Positions 23,540-31,943 of a stretch of DNA of 35,884 nt are shown here, piece after piece. The notes below the pieces were generated by a model. It did not search any database. It worked only from the letters and a program-made list of their open reading frames with translations, and was not told the DNA's origin. Both the position numbers and the translations under genes were made by a program. Where the stretch lies: assembly GCA_019694555.1 (NCBI GenBank), contig JAIBBS010000078.1, positions 1-35,884 of the forward strand. Direction: 5' to 3'. Source of the stretch: Nannocystaceae bacterium (GTDB lineage Bacteria > Myxococcota_A > Polyangia > Nannocystales > Nannocystaceae). Each line of letters starts with the position of its first letter. Position 1 is the stretch's first letter.

Positions 23540-26229
23540 CGCGCCCCCGCGTCGCGCAGGTGCAGCGCCGCGTCGAGCGGCAACGCCAACAACACGTGCA
23601 CCAGCAGCACGTCGTCGTCGACCACGCCCGGCGCCGGTGCCCCCGCGGCCGCGAGCGCGCTGGGGCGATCGAGCAGCAGCTCCTGCAGCGGGCCGCGCAC
23701 GGGCGCCGACGCCATCGACCACAGCTCGGCGGCTGCGCGCGCGCGCGCGACCTCGTCCCCGAGCACCAGCAGTCCCACCGCGAGCCGCCGGCGCAGCGCC
23801 CAGTCGCGCGCGGCGTGACTGATCGCCGTGCGCGTCGCGATCCAGGCCTCGGGTCGCCCCAACACCGCGCGCGCCGGCGGCGGCTCGGCCACGCGTCGCG
23901 CCTCGATCTGCAGCGCGAGCACGTCGTCGCTGCCGGCGGGCGCCTGCGGCAGCGCCTGCAGCCCCAGCCGCATCGCCGCGAGCGGGTGCAGCGACAGCAG
24001 CTCGCCCGGCAGCACCGCACGCACGATCGCCGCGATCGCGTCGTCGTCCGTCGCCCGCATCGCCAACGCCGTGACCAAGCGCTCGCGTTCGTCGGCGCGC
24101 TGCGACGGGTGCAAGCCCGCGAGCGCGTCGGTGACCAGGCGTGGGATCGACTCGCGCCCCGCGGGCGTGTCGCGCGGGCCCCAGTGGGTCCAGCCGTCCT
24201 CGATGGCCGCGACCAACATCGCCCGGCGTGCAGCGTCGTCGCGCAGGCCCGGGCCGCGCACAATGCTCTCGCGCAGCGCCAGCCGCTCGACGTCGCGGGC
24301 CCCGGTTGCCGCGGCCACGCGCGCCAGCTCGCGCCAGCTCTCGCGCGCCGAGGTTGCACGCGCCGCCGCGGCCACGCCGAGCTGCTCCGCGCGCGGCTCG
24401 TCGCCGGCGATCATCGCGAGCCCCGCGTGCAGCTGCAGCAGCGGCGCGACGCGCAGCTCGGGCACGTGCGAGAGGTGATCGGACAGGCGCCGGGCGGTCA
24501 CGCGATAGCCGTGCGCCACCATCACCGGCAGCAGCAACCGCCCCGCGCACACCAGCGTCGGATCGGACTCGATCGCCTCGGCGATCGCATCGGCGACGCC
24601 CTCGTCGCCGGGCGTGCGGGCCCGCGCCAGTGCACGCGACAGCGGCGTGCGAGCGCCGGGCGTCAACGCCTCGTCGAGCCCCACGCACGCGCCGGCGCGC
24701 GCGCGCACGCCCGGCCGCGCCGTCGCCAGCTCGCGCAGCTCGGCCCGGATCGCGGCGATGCGCTCGGCGCCCAGCACCGTCTGCGCCGCGGCGACGTCGG
24801 CGGCCTCGTCCTCGCACGGCCCACCGCACAGCGTCTCTTCGATCAGCACCGCGGTGGCCGCGGCGGCGCGCAGCGGGGCGAGCTCGGCGTGCTCGTCGGC
24901 GTGGGCCAGCGCCAGCGCGCGCCACGGCCGACCCCAACCCAGCGCGCGCTCGACCTCGTCGCGCAGCAGCGTCGGCGCGCCCGGCAGGCCCTGCGCCAGC
25001 GCACCGCGCAGCACGTGCATCGCGATCTCGAGCGCGAGCTCGCGATCACCGTCGGCGTCGCGCAGCCGCGCGAGCAACAGCAGCGCCGGTGCGCTGTGGG
25101 CGTCGAGCGGCACCCGCAGCGCCCAGTGGGTGTCGATCGGCGCGATGACGTCGCGATCGGCCGCCGCGGTGGTCTCGGGCCGACGCGCGCGCGGGCGCCA
25201 GGTCGCGACCAGGTCCTGCTCGACGCCGGTGAGATCGTCGACCAGCGCGAGCCGGCGCCAGTCGACCGCGCCGGGGATCATCGCCGCACGATCGGCCCAC
25301 AGCGCGCGCTGACTCGGGCTCGCCACGCCGCCGTCGGGGCTGCGGCCCAGCACCCGCTCGAGCCGCAGCCGCACGTACGCGCCCTCGAGCGGATTGCCGG
25401 TCGCGAGCAGCTCGACGAACGCCGACGGTGCGGTCTCGCCGAGCCAGCGACGCAGCTCGTCGTCCTCGAGCAGCGCCTCGCCGGCCTCGCCGCGCAGCTC
25501 CGCGAGCAGCAGCGCGACCACGTCCGCGGGCGGCAGCTCGGCACGGTGCGCCGCGGCCCAGGCACGCAGCGCCTGCGGCCCGTCCGCGCGCGCGCGATCA
25601 CGGACCGCCTCGAACGCCGACGCATCGGCGCGCGCGGGCCCCTCGTCACAGTCCTCGCACGGCAGCGCCGAGGCGATGCGCGTGCGCAGCTGCTCCCGCG
25701 CCGCCGCGGTCGCGGTCGTCCGCAGCGCCGCGTCGTCGCGGCCGCACAGCTGCCAGCTGCGATCGAGATCGTCGAGCGCCGCGTCGCCCTCGCCCAGCGC
25801 GACCCAGCCCTGCGCGCGCGTCTGCAGCAGCGCGCAGACCTCGGGCCGATCCGCGACCGCCGAGCGATCGACCGACAACACGCGCGTGAAGTGGGCCGCA
25901 GCCAAGCCCTCGCGACCCAGCCCGTGCTCGAGCTCGGCCAGCGCCACCAGCGAGGGCAGCTGTCCGCCGCGTCGCCAGTCCCGCAGCAGCACGTCGCGGG
26001 CCCGCTGCTCGCGGCCCAGCGCCACCAGCGAGCGCGCCAGCGCCCGCGCCTGCGCGCGCCGGGGCGGCCAACGCCGCGCGTCGGCGGCCGCGATCACGTC
26101 GTCGTGACGGCCTGCGCGTTCGAGTCGGACCAGGCTCGGCGCGCACGCGGGCCCGAGCCACGACAGCGCGAGCAGTCCGACGCGCGTCGCGACCCGCAGC
26201 GCGCGGCCGCGGACTACTGCGCGGCGCAC
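23536..26229 (-). CDS. Large exported TPR-like protein, probable lipoprotein
   Basis: 897 residues from a GTG at 26229, inside the last 16 bases of the upstream gene. The N-terminus (RVATRVGLLALSWLGPACAPSL) is an export signal ending in a Cys at residue 29 that could be lipidated, although GPAC is not a canonical lipobox. Residues about 30-150 contain TPR-like helices (AGRHDDVIAAADARRWPP, LGREGLAAAHFTRVLSVD). The rest is mainly helical and Ala/Arg-rich, with a Cys pair in PCEDCDEG (about 190) and another in LCGGPCEDEA (about 465). No catalytic motif was found. It is the second gene of a five-gene operon with another TPR-like lipoprotein before it and a membrane protein after it, so an envelope scaffold role is likely (inference). 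Confidence 0.78.
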   Translation of the reverse strand: MRRAVVRGRALRVATRVGLLALSWLGPACAPSLVRLERAGRHDDVIAAADARRWPPRRAQARALARSLVALGREQRARDVLLRDWRRGGQLPSLVALAELEHGLGREGLAAAHFTRVLSVDRSAVADRPEVCALLQTRAQGWVALGEGDAALDDLDRSWQLCGRDDAALRTTATAAAREQLRTRIASALPCEDCDEGPARADASAFEAVRDRARADGPQALRAWAAAHRAELPPADVVALLLAELRGEAGEALLEDDELRRWLGETAPSAFVELLATGNPLEGAYVRLRLERVLGRSPDGGVASPSQRALWADRAAMIPGAVDWRRLALVDDLTGVEQDLVATWRPRARRPETTAAADRDVIAPIDTHWALRVPLDAHSAPALLLLARLRDADGDRELALEIAMHVLRGALAQGLPGAPTLLRDEVERALGWGRPWRALALAHADEHAELAPLRAAAATAVLIEETLCGGPCEDEAADVAAAQTVLGAERIAAIRAELRELATARPGVRARAGACVGLDEALTPGARTPLSRALARARTPGDEGVADAIAEAIESDPTLVCAGRLLLPVMVAHGYRVTARRLSDHLSHVPELRVAPLLQLHAGLAMIAGDEPRAEQLGVAAAARATSARESWRELARVAAATGARDVERLALRESIVRGPGLRDDAARRAMLVAAIEDGWTHWGPRDTPAGRESIPRLVTDALAGLHPSQRADERERLVTALAMRATDDDAIAAIVRAVLPGELLSLHPLAAMRLGLQALPQAPAGSDDVLALQIEARRVAEPPPARAVLGRPEAWIATRTAISHAARDWALRRRLAVGLLVLGDEVARARAAAELWSMASAPVRGPLQELLLDRPSALAAAGAPAPGVVDDDVLLVHVLLALPLDAALHLRDAGAR

Positions 26230-26858
26230 CCCAGCGCTCCGCTGCCACCGGCGTCACCGACGAGCCCGTCGAGCAGCTTGCGCTCGTCGCCGCGCAGCTG
26301 CGCCCGCGCCGGCAACACGGCGCACAGCTGCGGCCGCGCGGCGTCGTCGTCGCCCAGGTGCAGGTACGCCTGCGCCAGGCGCAGGTGGTAGCGCGGCTCG
26401 GCGGGCTTGGCCTCGACCAGGCCCTCGAGCATCGCCAGGCCGTCTTCCGAGTCGCCGTGCTCGAGCAGGCGCCCGGGCGCCATGACGTACAGCGAGCCGA
26501 GCATCTGCGTCGCCGCGCGCTCGCGGTACTCGGGATCGCGCTCGAGGCTGCGACGCGCCCACGCCTCGGCCTCGGTCACGAGCTTGCCGGCGTCGGCACC
26601 CCGCAGCTCGGCGACGCGGCCGAGCAACGCCGCGCGCACGAAGGCATACGCGGCGCTGCCGTCGTCCTTGGCGCGCTCGACCTTCGCCAACGCATCGACG
26701 CGCTGCTGCTCGTCGTCGCGGCCCTCACCGATCGCGGTCTCGAGCGCGTCGTAGACTTCGACGGGATTCGCCGGCGGCGTCCCCGGCGCGGTCACGTCCG
26801 CGCTGGGCTTGGGCGTACACGCGGCGCAAAGGAGCAGGACCCGGACTCGGCGGCGCAC
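26214..26858 (-). CDS. Small TPR lipoprotein, first gene of the envelope operon
   Basis: 214 residues from a GTG at 26858. The N-terminus (RRRVRVLLLCAACTPKPSAD) is a short basic-hydrophobic export signal with Cys at 11 and 14, one of which is probably lipidated. Helical pairs follow: AWARRSLERDPEYRERAATQMLGSLYVM (about 93-120) and DGLAMLEGLVEAKPAEPRYHLRLAQAYLHLGDDDAARPQLCAVL (about 140-183), typical of TPRs. The layout recalls TRAP-transporter-associated TPR lipoproteins, but no TRAP transporter genes are nearby, so this is not claimed. A TAGATC -10 box ends eight bases upstream of the GTG, which supports both this start and its position as operon leader. It overlaps the next gene by 16 bases. 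Confidence 0.78.
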   Translation of the reverse strand: MRRRVRVLLLCAACTPKPSADVTAPGTPPANPVEVYDALETAIGEGRDDEQQRVDALAKVERAKDDGSAAYAFVRAALLGRVAELRGADAGKLVTEAEAWARRSLERDPEYRERAATQMLGSLYVMAPGRLLEHGDSEDGLAMLEGLVEAKPAEPRYHLRLAQAYLHLGDDDAARPQLCAVLPARAQLRGDERKLLDGLVGDAGGSGALGCAAQ

Positions 26859-26865
26859 GACCAGG

Positions 26866-26871
26866 GATCTA
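26866..26871 (-). promoter_or_regulatory. Extended -10 box (TGC TAGATC) of a likely leaderless transcript
   Basis: On the minus strand GTGCTAGATC ends seven bases before the GTG at 26858, so the transcript would begin at or next to the start codon. It has a TGn extension but no clear -35, and there is no Shine-Dalgarno sequence. It is the only promoter candidate in the 42-base gap and would drive the five-gene operon down to 19253. Confidence 0.5.
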
Positions 26872-26900
26872 GCACGAACCCGGCCCGCGCCGGATCGGGG

Positions 26901-27728
26901 TCACTTCTTCGACCAGGCGGCGATCACGTCGTCGTACGCGCTCGCCTCGACGGCCTTGAGCGTCTTGATGCCCGCCGCGGCGCAGGCCTTGGCGCCCTCG
27001 CCGGTGCACACCGACGCCAGCGAGCCCTTGAACGCGTCGACCATCGACGCCGGCGCGGAGCCGAACGCGACCACGGGCATGGGCGGCAGCTGGGCCGAGA
27101 ACCACACCGGATGGACCTCCGCCTCGCCCTCGAGGCTGCGCAGCTCGGCCATCTGCGCGTCGTCGACCAGCGCGCACTCTGCCTCGTCCTTGAGCACGGA
27201 CTTGAGCGTCTGCACCGGCCGCGTGGTGGTCACGAGCGTGAACTCCGACAGCGTGAACGCGCCCTTGGCCACGACCTTCTCGATGAAGGGCGCGTCGCCG
27301 GCATGGTTGCTCGCCAGCGTCTTGCCCTTGCAGCCCGCGAGGTCGGCGTGGTGCTTGCTGATGACGTAGTACTGGATCCCGCCGCCGCCCTCGACCTCGG
27401 TCTGACCGATGACCTGCAGGTTGTTGGCGCCCCGCAGCGCCAAGAAGGCGCCCAGCGAGAGCATGCCGAACTGCGGGTGGGTGTCCTCGATGAAGCTCTT
27501 CGCCGCCGCACGCTTGGTGTGGTAGGTGCCCTTGACGTCGCTCCAGCCGTTGACGCGCCCGACCTGGGCCATGAGCGTGTCGAGGTAGCTCTGGGCGGTC
27601 GACGCCGAGCCGGCGCCGTTTTCCCGCAGCACCAGCACGCGGACGGGATCGTCCGCGGCGGCGGCCGGCGCCACGACGGACAGCGACAGGAGGGAGGCGG
27701 CGAGGGCTCGGCGGAGGCGGCTGCGCAT
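26901..27728 (-). CDS. Periplasmic substrate-binding protein, PhnD-like
   Basis: 275 residues with a classic signal peptide (SRLRRALAASLLSLSVVAPAAAA, cleavage near 25). The mature part reads as the phosphate/phosphonate-binding PhnD-like fold of ABC transporters: MGDWSD-type start replaced by a VRVLVLRENG strand, SYLDTLMAQVGRVNGW, FGMLSLGAFLALRG, then the hinge GCKGKTLASNHAGDAPFIEKVVAKG (about 147-171) and a closing strand ALVDDAQMAELRSL. PhnD-like proteins capture small oxyanion or amino-phosphonate ligands in the periplasm. No permease or ATPase gene lies alongside, so it may serve a distant transporter or act as a sensor. A CATACT box (27772-27767) is a possible -10 about 40 bases upstream. 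It follows the KamA gene by 100 bases and could also be read through from it. Confidence 0.75.
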   Translation of the reverse strand: MRSRLRRALAASLLSLSVVAPAAAADDPVRVLVLRENGAGSASTAQSYLDTLMAQVGRVNGWSDVKGTYHTKRAAAKSFIEDTHPQFGMLSLGAFLALRGANNLQVIGQTEVEGGGGIQYYVISKHHADLAGCKGKTLASNHAGDAPFIEKVVAKGAFTLSEFTLVTTTRPVQTLKSVLKDEAECALVDDAQMAELRSLEGEAEVHPVWFSAQLPPMPVVAFGSAPASMVDAFKGSLASVCTGEGAKACAAAGIKTLKAVEASAYDDVIAAWSKK

Positions 27729-27828
27729 GGGGGCTGCTGGGGCGGTACGACGCCCGCCCGCCCGGGAGTATGCAACAGGCCCGCGCCGGGTCGCGTCGCC
27801 GGTGCGGGGCCGCACGCCGCCGCGCGGC

Positions 27829-28947
27829 TCACTCCTCTTCGACATAGGTGAACTCGCGCCCGAAGGCGTCGCGGAAGGTCCGTCGGCCGGGTTCGGCGCG
27901 CACCAGCCGCTCGGGGACCAGCGTCACCTTGCCGCCGCCGCCGGGCAGGTCCACCGCGTACTGCGGGATCGCGAGCCCGCTCACGCGGCCGCGCATCTGG
28001 TCGAGGATCGTCAGGCCGGTCTGGATCGGGGTCCGCAGGTGCGCGGTGCCCTCGGCCGGATCGCACTGGAAGATGTAGTACGGCCGGCAGCGCTGCCGCA
28101 GCAGCCAGCGGTTGAGCGCGACCACGGTGTCGACGTCGTCGTTCACGCCGCGCAGCAGCACCATCTGGTTGCCCAGCACGAAGCCCGCATCCGCGAGCCG
28201 AGCCAGCGCGCGCGCGGCCTCGGGCGTGCACTCGCGGGGATGGTTGAAGTGCGTGTGCACGTACAGCGGCTGGAACGGACGCAGCGCCTCGACCAGCGCG
28301 TCGTCGATGCGCTGCGGCAGCGTCACGGGATTGCGCGTGCACAGCCGGATGACCTCGACGCTGTCGATCGTGCGCAGGCGTGCGAGGATCTCGGCCAGGC
28401 GCGCGTCGGACAGGCTCAGCGGATCGCCGCCGGAGACCAGCACGTCGCGCACCGCGGGGGTGCGCCGCAGGTACTCGAACGCGGCGTCGAGCTCACCGCG
28501 CGCAGGCGCGCTGTGCTCGTCGCCGACCTTGCGCGAGCGCGTGCAGTGGCGGCAGTACACCGGGCAGTTGTGCGTGACGTACAACAGCGCGCGATCGGGG
28601 TAGCGGTGCGTCAGGTGCGGCACCGGGCTGTGCGCGTCCTCGCCCAACGGATCGCGCAGCTCCGAGGGCGTCACGCGCAGCTCCTCGTCGGTCGGGATCG
28701 CCTGGCGCCGCACCGGGCAGCCGGGCGCGCCCACCAGCGAGAGGTAGTACGGCGTGACCGCGAACGAGAAGCTCGTGCGACCGACGATGCCGCGCGCCTC
28801 GGCCGGTGTCACCTCGAGCAGCGACTGCAGCCGCGCGAGATCGGTGACGCGCTCGCGCAGCTGCCAGCGCCAGTCGTTCCACGCGCGATCGGGCACCTCC
28901 GCCCACGCCGGATGCCGCGGCGTGTCGCCCGAGCGGTCGTCGATCAT
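27829..28947 (-). CDS. kamA: KamA-family radical SAM aminomutase (lysine 2,3-aminomutase-like)
   Basis: 372 residues, cytoplasmic. Lysine 2,3-aminomutase moves the alpha-amino group of L-lysine to the beta carbon with a 4Fe-4S cluster, SAM and PLP. Seen here: LTHRYPDRALLYVTHNCPVYCRHCTRSRKVG with cluster ligands C128, C132 and C135; the SAM-binding VSGGDPL (171-177); CDPAEGTAHLRTPI with D296; and VDLPGGGGK with D333 and PLP lysine K340. D296 and D333 correspond to the two Asp that hold the lysine amino group in characterised enzymes, favouring lysine as substrate over the EpmB branch, though EpmB-like elongation factor P modification cannot be excluded. The N-terminal AWNDWRWQLRERV block is typical. 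Its ATG overlaps the stop of the anti-sigma-like gene (ATGA), so it is expressed with an ECF sigma factor. Confidence 0.87.
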   Translation of the reverse strand: MIDDRSGDTPRHPAWAEVPDRAWNDWRWQLRERVTDLARLQSLLEVTPAEARGIVGRTSFSFAVTPYYLSLVGAPGCPVRRQAIPTDEELRVTPSELRDPLGEDAHSPVPHLTHRYPDRALLYVTHNCPVYCRHCTRSRKVGDEHSAPARGELDAAFEYLRRTPAVRDVLVSGGDPLSLSDARLAEILARLRTIDSVEVIRLCTRNPVTLPQRIDDALVEALRPFQPLYVHTHFNHPRECTPEAARALARLADAGFVLGNQMVLLRGVNDDVDTVVALNRWLLRQRCRPYYIFQCDPAEGTAHLRTPIQTGLTILDQMRGRVSGLAIPQYAVDLPGGGGKVTLVPERLVRAEPGRRTFRDAFGREFTYVEEE

Positions 28948-29285
28948 GCCGCTTCAGTATGGTTTTTTCGCGCGAAGATTGCGACGGCCAGCAGCGTCAT
29001 CGGCAACACCACCGCGACCAGCCAGGTGCCCTCGGCACCGTCGGTCCAGCCGCCCAGCGCCGCACGGACGCCCGCGATCGCGGCGCTGTCGAAGCTGCCC
29101 ACCACCGCCAGCGCGACCACGGCCGCGAGCGCGTAGGCCACCAGCAGCACCGCGAGTCGCCGGCGCGGCTGCAAGCTCGCGCCCAGCGGACGCTCGGGCA
29201 GCATCGCGAGCACGCGCGCGGTGAAGAACGGGTCGACGCCGAGCGACTCGCCCGCCGGATCCCGCTCGCCGCGCTCGTGGCTCAC
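28944..29285 (-). CDS. Small two-helix membrane protein, putative anti-sigma factor
   Basis: 113 residues from a GTG at 29285 that overlaps the sigma factor stop (GTGA). An N-terminal soluble part contains DPFFTARVLAMLPERP (about 18-33), a phrase common at the start of small proteins encoded after ECF sigma factors. Two membrane helices follow at about 43-63 and 88-106, with a short basic tail. No zinc-binding HxxxCxxC (ZAS) motif is present. Position and layout suggest it holds the sigma factor at the membrane, but it is too short for a standard anti-sigma domain, so this role is inferred. Its stop overlaps the KamA start. Confidence 0.7.
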   Translation of the reverse strand: MSHERGERDPAGESLGVDPFFTARVLAMLPERPLGASLQPRRRLAVLLVAYALAAVVALAVVGSFDSAAIAGVRAALGGWTDGAEGTWLVAVVLPMTLLAVAIFARKNHTEAA

Positions 29286-29923
29286 GGCGTGGCCTCCGCG
29301 ACGTCGTCGCTGTCCTCGCCGCGATCCCAGCCCGGATCCCAGCCCTGCAGGCGCGTCCGCAGCAGCCGCTTGGCGCGGTGCAGGTGCGTCTTCACGGTGC
29401 CCAGCGGCAGCTCGAGGATCTCGGCGATCTCGGGGTACGAGAGATCCTGAAGGTAGTAGAGCACGACCACGCCGCGGTAGCGCTCGGGCAGCTCCGCGAC
29501 GGCGCCCTCGAGGTCGCGCCGCAGGTCCGCGCGCGGGGCCGAGTGCGCGTCGTCGGGCGCGACCGTGGCCGCGTCGTAGCCCTGCGGCAGCGCGGCGAAC
29601 TTCTTCACGCGCGTGCTGTGGTTCAGATACGCGTTGTAGCTGATGCGGTACAGCCAGGTCGCGAAGCTGGCGCGGCCTTCGAAGCCACACAGCGCGCGAT
29701 AGGCCCGCAGGAACACCTCCTGCGCGAGATCGTCGGCCATGCTGCGGTCACCGCACAGCCGCAGCAGCAGGCCGCGGATCTTGCCCTGGTGACGACGCAC
29801 GAGCTCCGCGAACGCGGCGCGATCGCCTGCCGCGGCCTGTCGCACGAGCACGCCGTCCTCGACCATGGGCGCCGCAGCGCCGGCAGGCGCGAGGACGGAG
29901 GCTGTGGTGATCGCGACGGTCAT
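29282..29923 (-). CDS. ECF-family RNA polymerase sigma factor
   Basis: 213 residues. Region 2 spans about 36-102, with LVRRHQGKIRGLLLRLCGDRSMADDLAQEVFLRAYRAL and the -10-binding FATWLYRISYNAYLNH. Region 4 spans about 137-190, with LPERYRGVVVLYYLQDLSYPEIAEILELPLGTVKTHLHRAKRLLR containing the helix-turn-helix. No region 1.1 or 3. It directs RNA polymerase to a stress or envelope regulon, probably released by the coupled membrane protein downstream. The ATG at 29923 is preferred because GGGAG lies seven bases upstream; a second ATG at 29866 (MVEDGVLV) gives the more usual ECF N-terminus but has no such site. The extra 19 residues are Ala-rich. It follows the DUF6249-like gene by 20 bases. Confidence 0.93.
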   Translation of the reverse strand: MTVAITTASVLAPAGAAAPMVEDGVLVRQAAAGDRAAFAELVRRHQGKIRGLLLRLCGDRSMADDLAQEVFLRAYRALCGFEGRASFATWLYRISYNAYLNHSTRVKKFAALPQGYDAATVAPDDAHSAPRADLRRDLEGAVAELPERYRGVVVLYYLQDLSYPEIAEILELPLGTVKTHLHRAKRLLRTRLQGWDPGWDRGEDSDDVAEATP

Positions 29924-29943
29924 GCACGCTCCCAACGCGAGGG

Positions 29944-30540
29944 CTAGCCCCGCACGGCGAGCCGGAAGCTCACCAGATACCCGGCACCGATGAACGCAGG
30001 CACGAGCCCGCCGGCGAGCAGACCGCGATCGCCCAGCAGCAACCCGCCGACGACCAGACCCAACCCGGCGAAGCCCAGCACGATGCCGCGACGCAGGTCG
30101 TTGCGCGCGGGCGCGAGCAGCAGCGCCGAGGGCGGCTCGTGGCCCTGCTCGACCAGCCGCCGCACCAGCTCGAGGCGCTTGTGCTCGGCCGACAGACGCA
30201 TGCGGCCCAGCGCGATCACCACCAGGGCGACCAGCGCGAGCACGACCACGCCGAAGCCACGCATCGACCCGCCGCCGGGCGACTCGACGCCGACCTGCAG
30301 CTCGAGCCACGCACCAGCGGCATGGACCTGGTCCGCGCAGCCCAGGCCGAACTCGACGACCTCGAACGCGCGATCCCACAGCTCCATCGACATCGTCGGT
30401 GCGGCGTGGGCCTGCGCCGCGAAGCCGGTGAAGCAGGCCAGCCCGGCTGCGAGCCCGCCGAGCACCGGCACCAGCCGTCGCAACGGCGCGGCGGCCCCGC
30501 GCGGACGCGATGCGAACGTGGAGGGCGGACGTCGGGTCAT
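29944..30540 (-). CDS. DUF6249-like membrane protein
   Basis: 198 residues. The first 47 form a signal sequence (LVPVLGGLAAGLACFTGFAAQAHA), then a short periplasmic part and three helices at about 94-113, 152-170 and 174-193. Between helices one and two a cytoplasmic stretch reads HKRLELVRRLVEQGHEPPSALL, then RNDLRRGIVLGFAGLGL; this ERxxLIExGxxPP pattern is the hallmark of DUF6249-type proteins that often sit beside ECF sigma factors. Molecular function is unknown. Its ATG overlaps the stop of the GT39-like gene (ATGA) and the sigma factor follows 20 bases later. It may help sense the membrane state for the sigma/anti-sigma pair (inference). Confidence 0.75.
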   Translation of the reverse strand: MTRRPPSTFASRPRGAAAPLRRLVPVLGGLAAGLACFTGFAAQAHAAPTMSMELWDRAFEVVEFGLGCADQVHAAGAWLELQVGVESPGGGSMRGFGVVVLALVALVVIALGRMRLSAEHKRLELVRRLVEQGHEPPSALLLAPARNDLRRGIVLGFAGLGLVVGGLLLGDRGLLAGGLVPAFIGAGYLVSFRLAVRG

Positions 30541-31943
30541 CGCGCGGGGTCGCTGCCAACCGGTTCGACCCGGCTCGGCTTCCCTGGGTTTCGTGCGCCC
30601 CGCGCTCGATGTTTCGCCCACGCCCATGCGCCCAGGATGGCGAAAAGCTCGAAGGCGAGGAGGACGAGGATGGGGTCGTACGGCGTGCGCAGGCGCACGT
30701 CCCCGAAGTACAGCGCGGCGACGATGAAGGCCGCCCAGACGTGCACCGCGACCAGGGCCAGCTTGGGGTGCCGCCGCGGCGCGAACACGACCAGCGCCGC
30801 GAGCACCGCGGGCAGCGCGAAGCCGATGGCATGGATCGAGCCCCAGCGCGACGCGGTCGGGGCCCAGTTGCCCTTGCCCGAGTCGGGCCACAGCACGTTG
30901 TAGCGCCACAGCATGAGCACGTGCACCAGCGCGAACTCGGCCTGCTTGAGCCAGCCGCCCTGCGCGACGCACTGGCGCATGTAGTCGCGATGGATCTCGG
31001 CGTCGCCGATATAGCCGTAGTAGTAGAAGTACTTGTCGATGACCGGATCGAGCTGCGGCCACTCGCCCGGCGCGGTCACGTCGCGCTTGCCCAGCTGCAG
31101 CAGCGGCGGCGGACCGAACACGGTGCGCGAGCGCGTGGGTCCGTCGGGCAACGCGATGATCTTGGTGACGTGGCAGCGGCCGAAGACCTGGTTGAAGCTG
31201 CCGTTCTCCGAGATCAGGCCCCAGCGGCCGGTGTGGTAGTGCAGCCGCCACGCCGAGAAGCCCAGCACCAGCACCAGCGGCAGCGCCGCCTGCAGCAGGC
31301 GCGCCAGCGTGAGCCGCGGCCACAGCCGCCGGCCGAAGAACCAAAGCGGAGCCAGCAACGCGACCGAGACCAGGATCTGCGGCCGCATCACCGTCGCGAA
31401 CGCCAGCGCCACGCCCGCGAGGACGGCATCGCGCGCGCGACCGTGATCGACCACGCGCAGCAGCAGCCACGTCGCAGCGAGCATGCCCAGCGCGAACGGG
31501 GTCTCGCTGAGGAAGTAGCCCGACAGCGAGATCATCGGATAGTCGAACACCAGCCACAGCCCGACCGCGGGCGCGACCCAGCGGAAGCGGCTCACGCGAC
31601 GCGCGATGAGGTAGCCGAACATCGACGACAGCGCGCCCATCACCGCGAACGCCACACCGACGCCGGCGAGGTTGCCCCGGCCCACGGCGCGCTCGATCGC
31701 GTACATCAAGGCGTGGGTGCCCCAGGGATAGAAGCCGGCGTACTCGCGCTTGCCCCACAGCTCGGTGAACAGCCCCGCCGCGCGCGAGACGTAGCCGTTC
31801 ATGTCCGAGTACACGTAGTCGCCCGGCGGGTGCACGCGCAGGTTCCAGTGCACGCGCACCACCAGCGACGCGATCAGGATCGCGAGCGGCCAGCGCTGCT
31901 CGTACGCCCACGCGCCGATGCGACGGATGCGGCCCGCACTCAT
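30537..31943 (-). CDS. GT39-like polytopic membrane glycosyltransferase
   Basis: 468 residues with about ten hydrophobic helices, starting at 18-31 (WPLAILIASLVVRV). A first large periplasmic loop carries YVYSDMNGYVSRAAGLF (43-59), where the Asp (D47) sits at the catalytic position of GT-C enzymes such as ArnT and PMT, which transfer sugars from polyprenyl phosphates. A second periplasmic domain lies at about 235-315 (HYHTGRWGLISENGSFNQVFGRCHVTK, YFYYYGYIGDAEIHRDYM). The family assignment rests on topology and this loop, so it is a class call, not a substrate call. Its ATG overlaps the stop of the HExxH gene and its stop overlaps the DUF6249-like start, so it is tightly coupled with both. Confidence 0.75.
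   Translation of the reverse strand: MSAGRIRRIGAWAYEQRWPLAILIASLVVRVHWNLRVHPPGDYVYSDMNGYVSRAAGLFTELWGKREYAGFYPWGTHALMYAIERAVGRGNLAGVGVAFAVMGALSSMFGYLIARRVSRFRWVAPAVGLWLVFDYPMISLSGYFLSETPFALGMLAATWLLLRVVDHGRARDAVLAGVALAFATVMRPQILVSVALLAPLWFFGRRLWPRLTLARLLQAALPLVLVLGFSAWRLHYHTGRWGLISENGSFNQVFGRCHVTKIIALPDGPTRSRTVFGPPPLLQLGKRDVTAPGEWPQLDPVIDKYFYYYGYIGDAEIHRDYMRQCVAQGGWLKQAEFALVHVLMLWRYNVLWPDSGKGNWAPTASRWGSIHAIGFALPAVLAALVVFAPRRHPKLALVAVHVWAAFIVAALYFGDVRLRTPYDPILVLLAFELFAILGAWAWAKHRARGARNPGKPSRVEPVGSDPAR

Noticed and set aside
23419..26391. A 990-codon plus-strand frame opposite the large TPR-like lipoprotein gene
   Set aside because: Arg/Gln/His-rich antisense shadow; the minus-strand frame has an export signal and start/stop coupling on both sides.
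26214..26858. TRAP transporter T-component lipoprotein
   Set aside because: The resemblance is only a TPR lipoprotein layout, and no TRAP transporter genes are nearby.
27829..28947. EpmB (elongation factor P lysyl modification enzyme) as the primary call
   Set aside because: Both lysine-holding Asp positions and a longer N-terminus fit lysine 2,3-aminomutase better; EpmB is kept as an alternative only.
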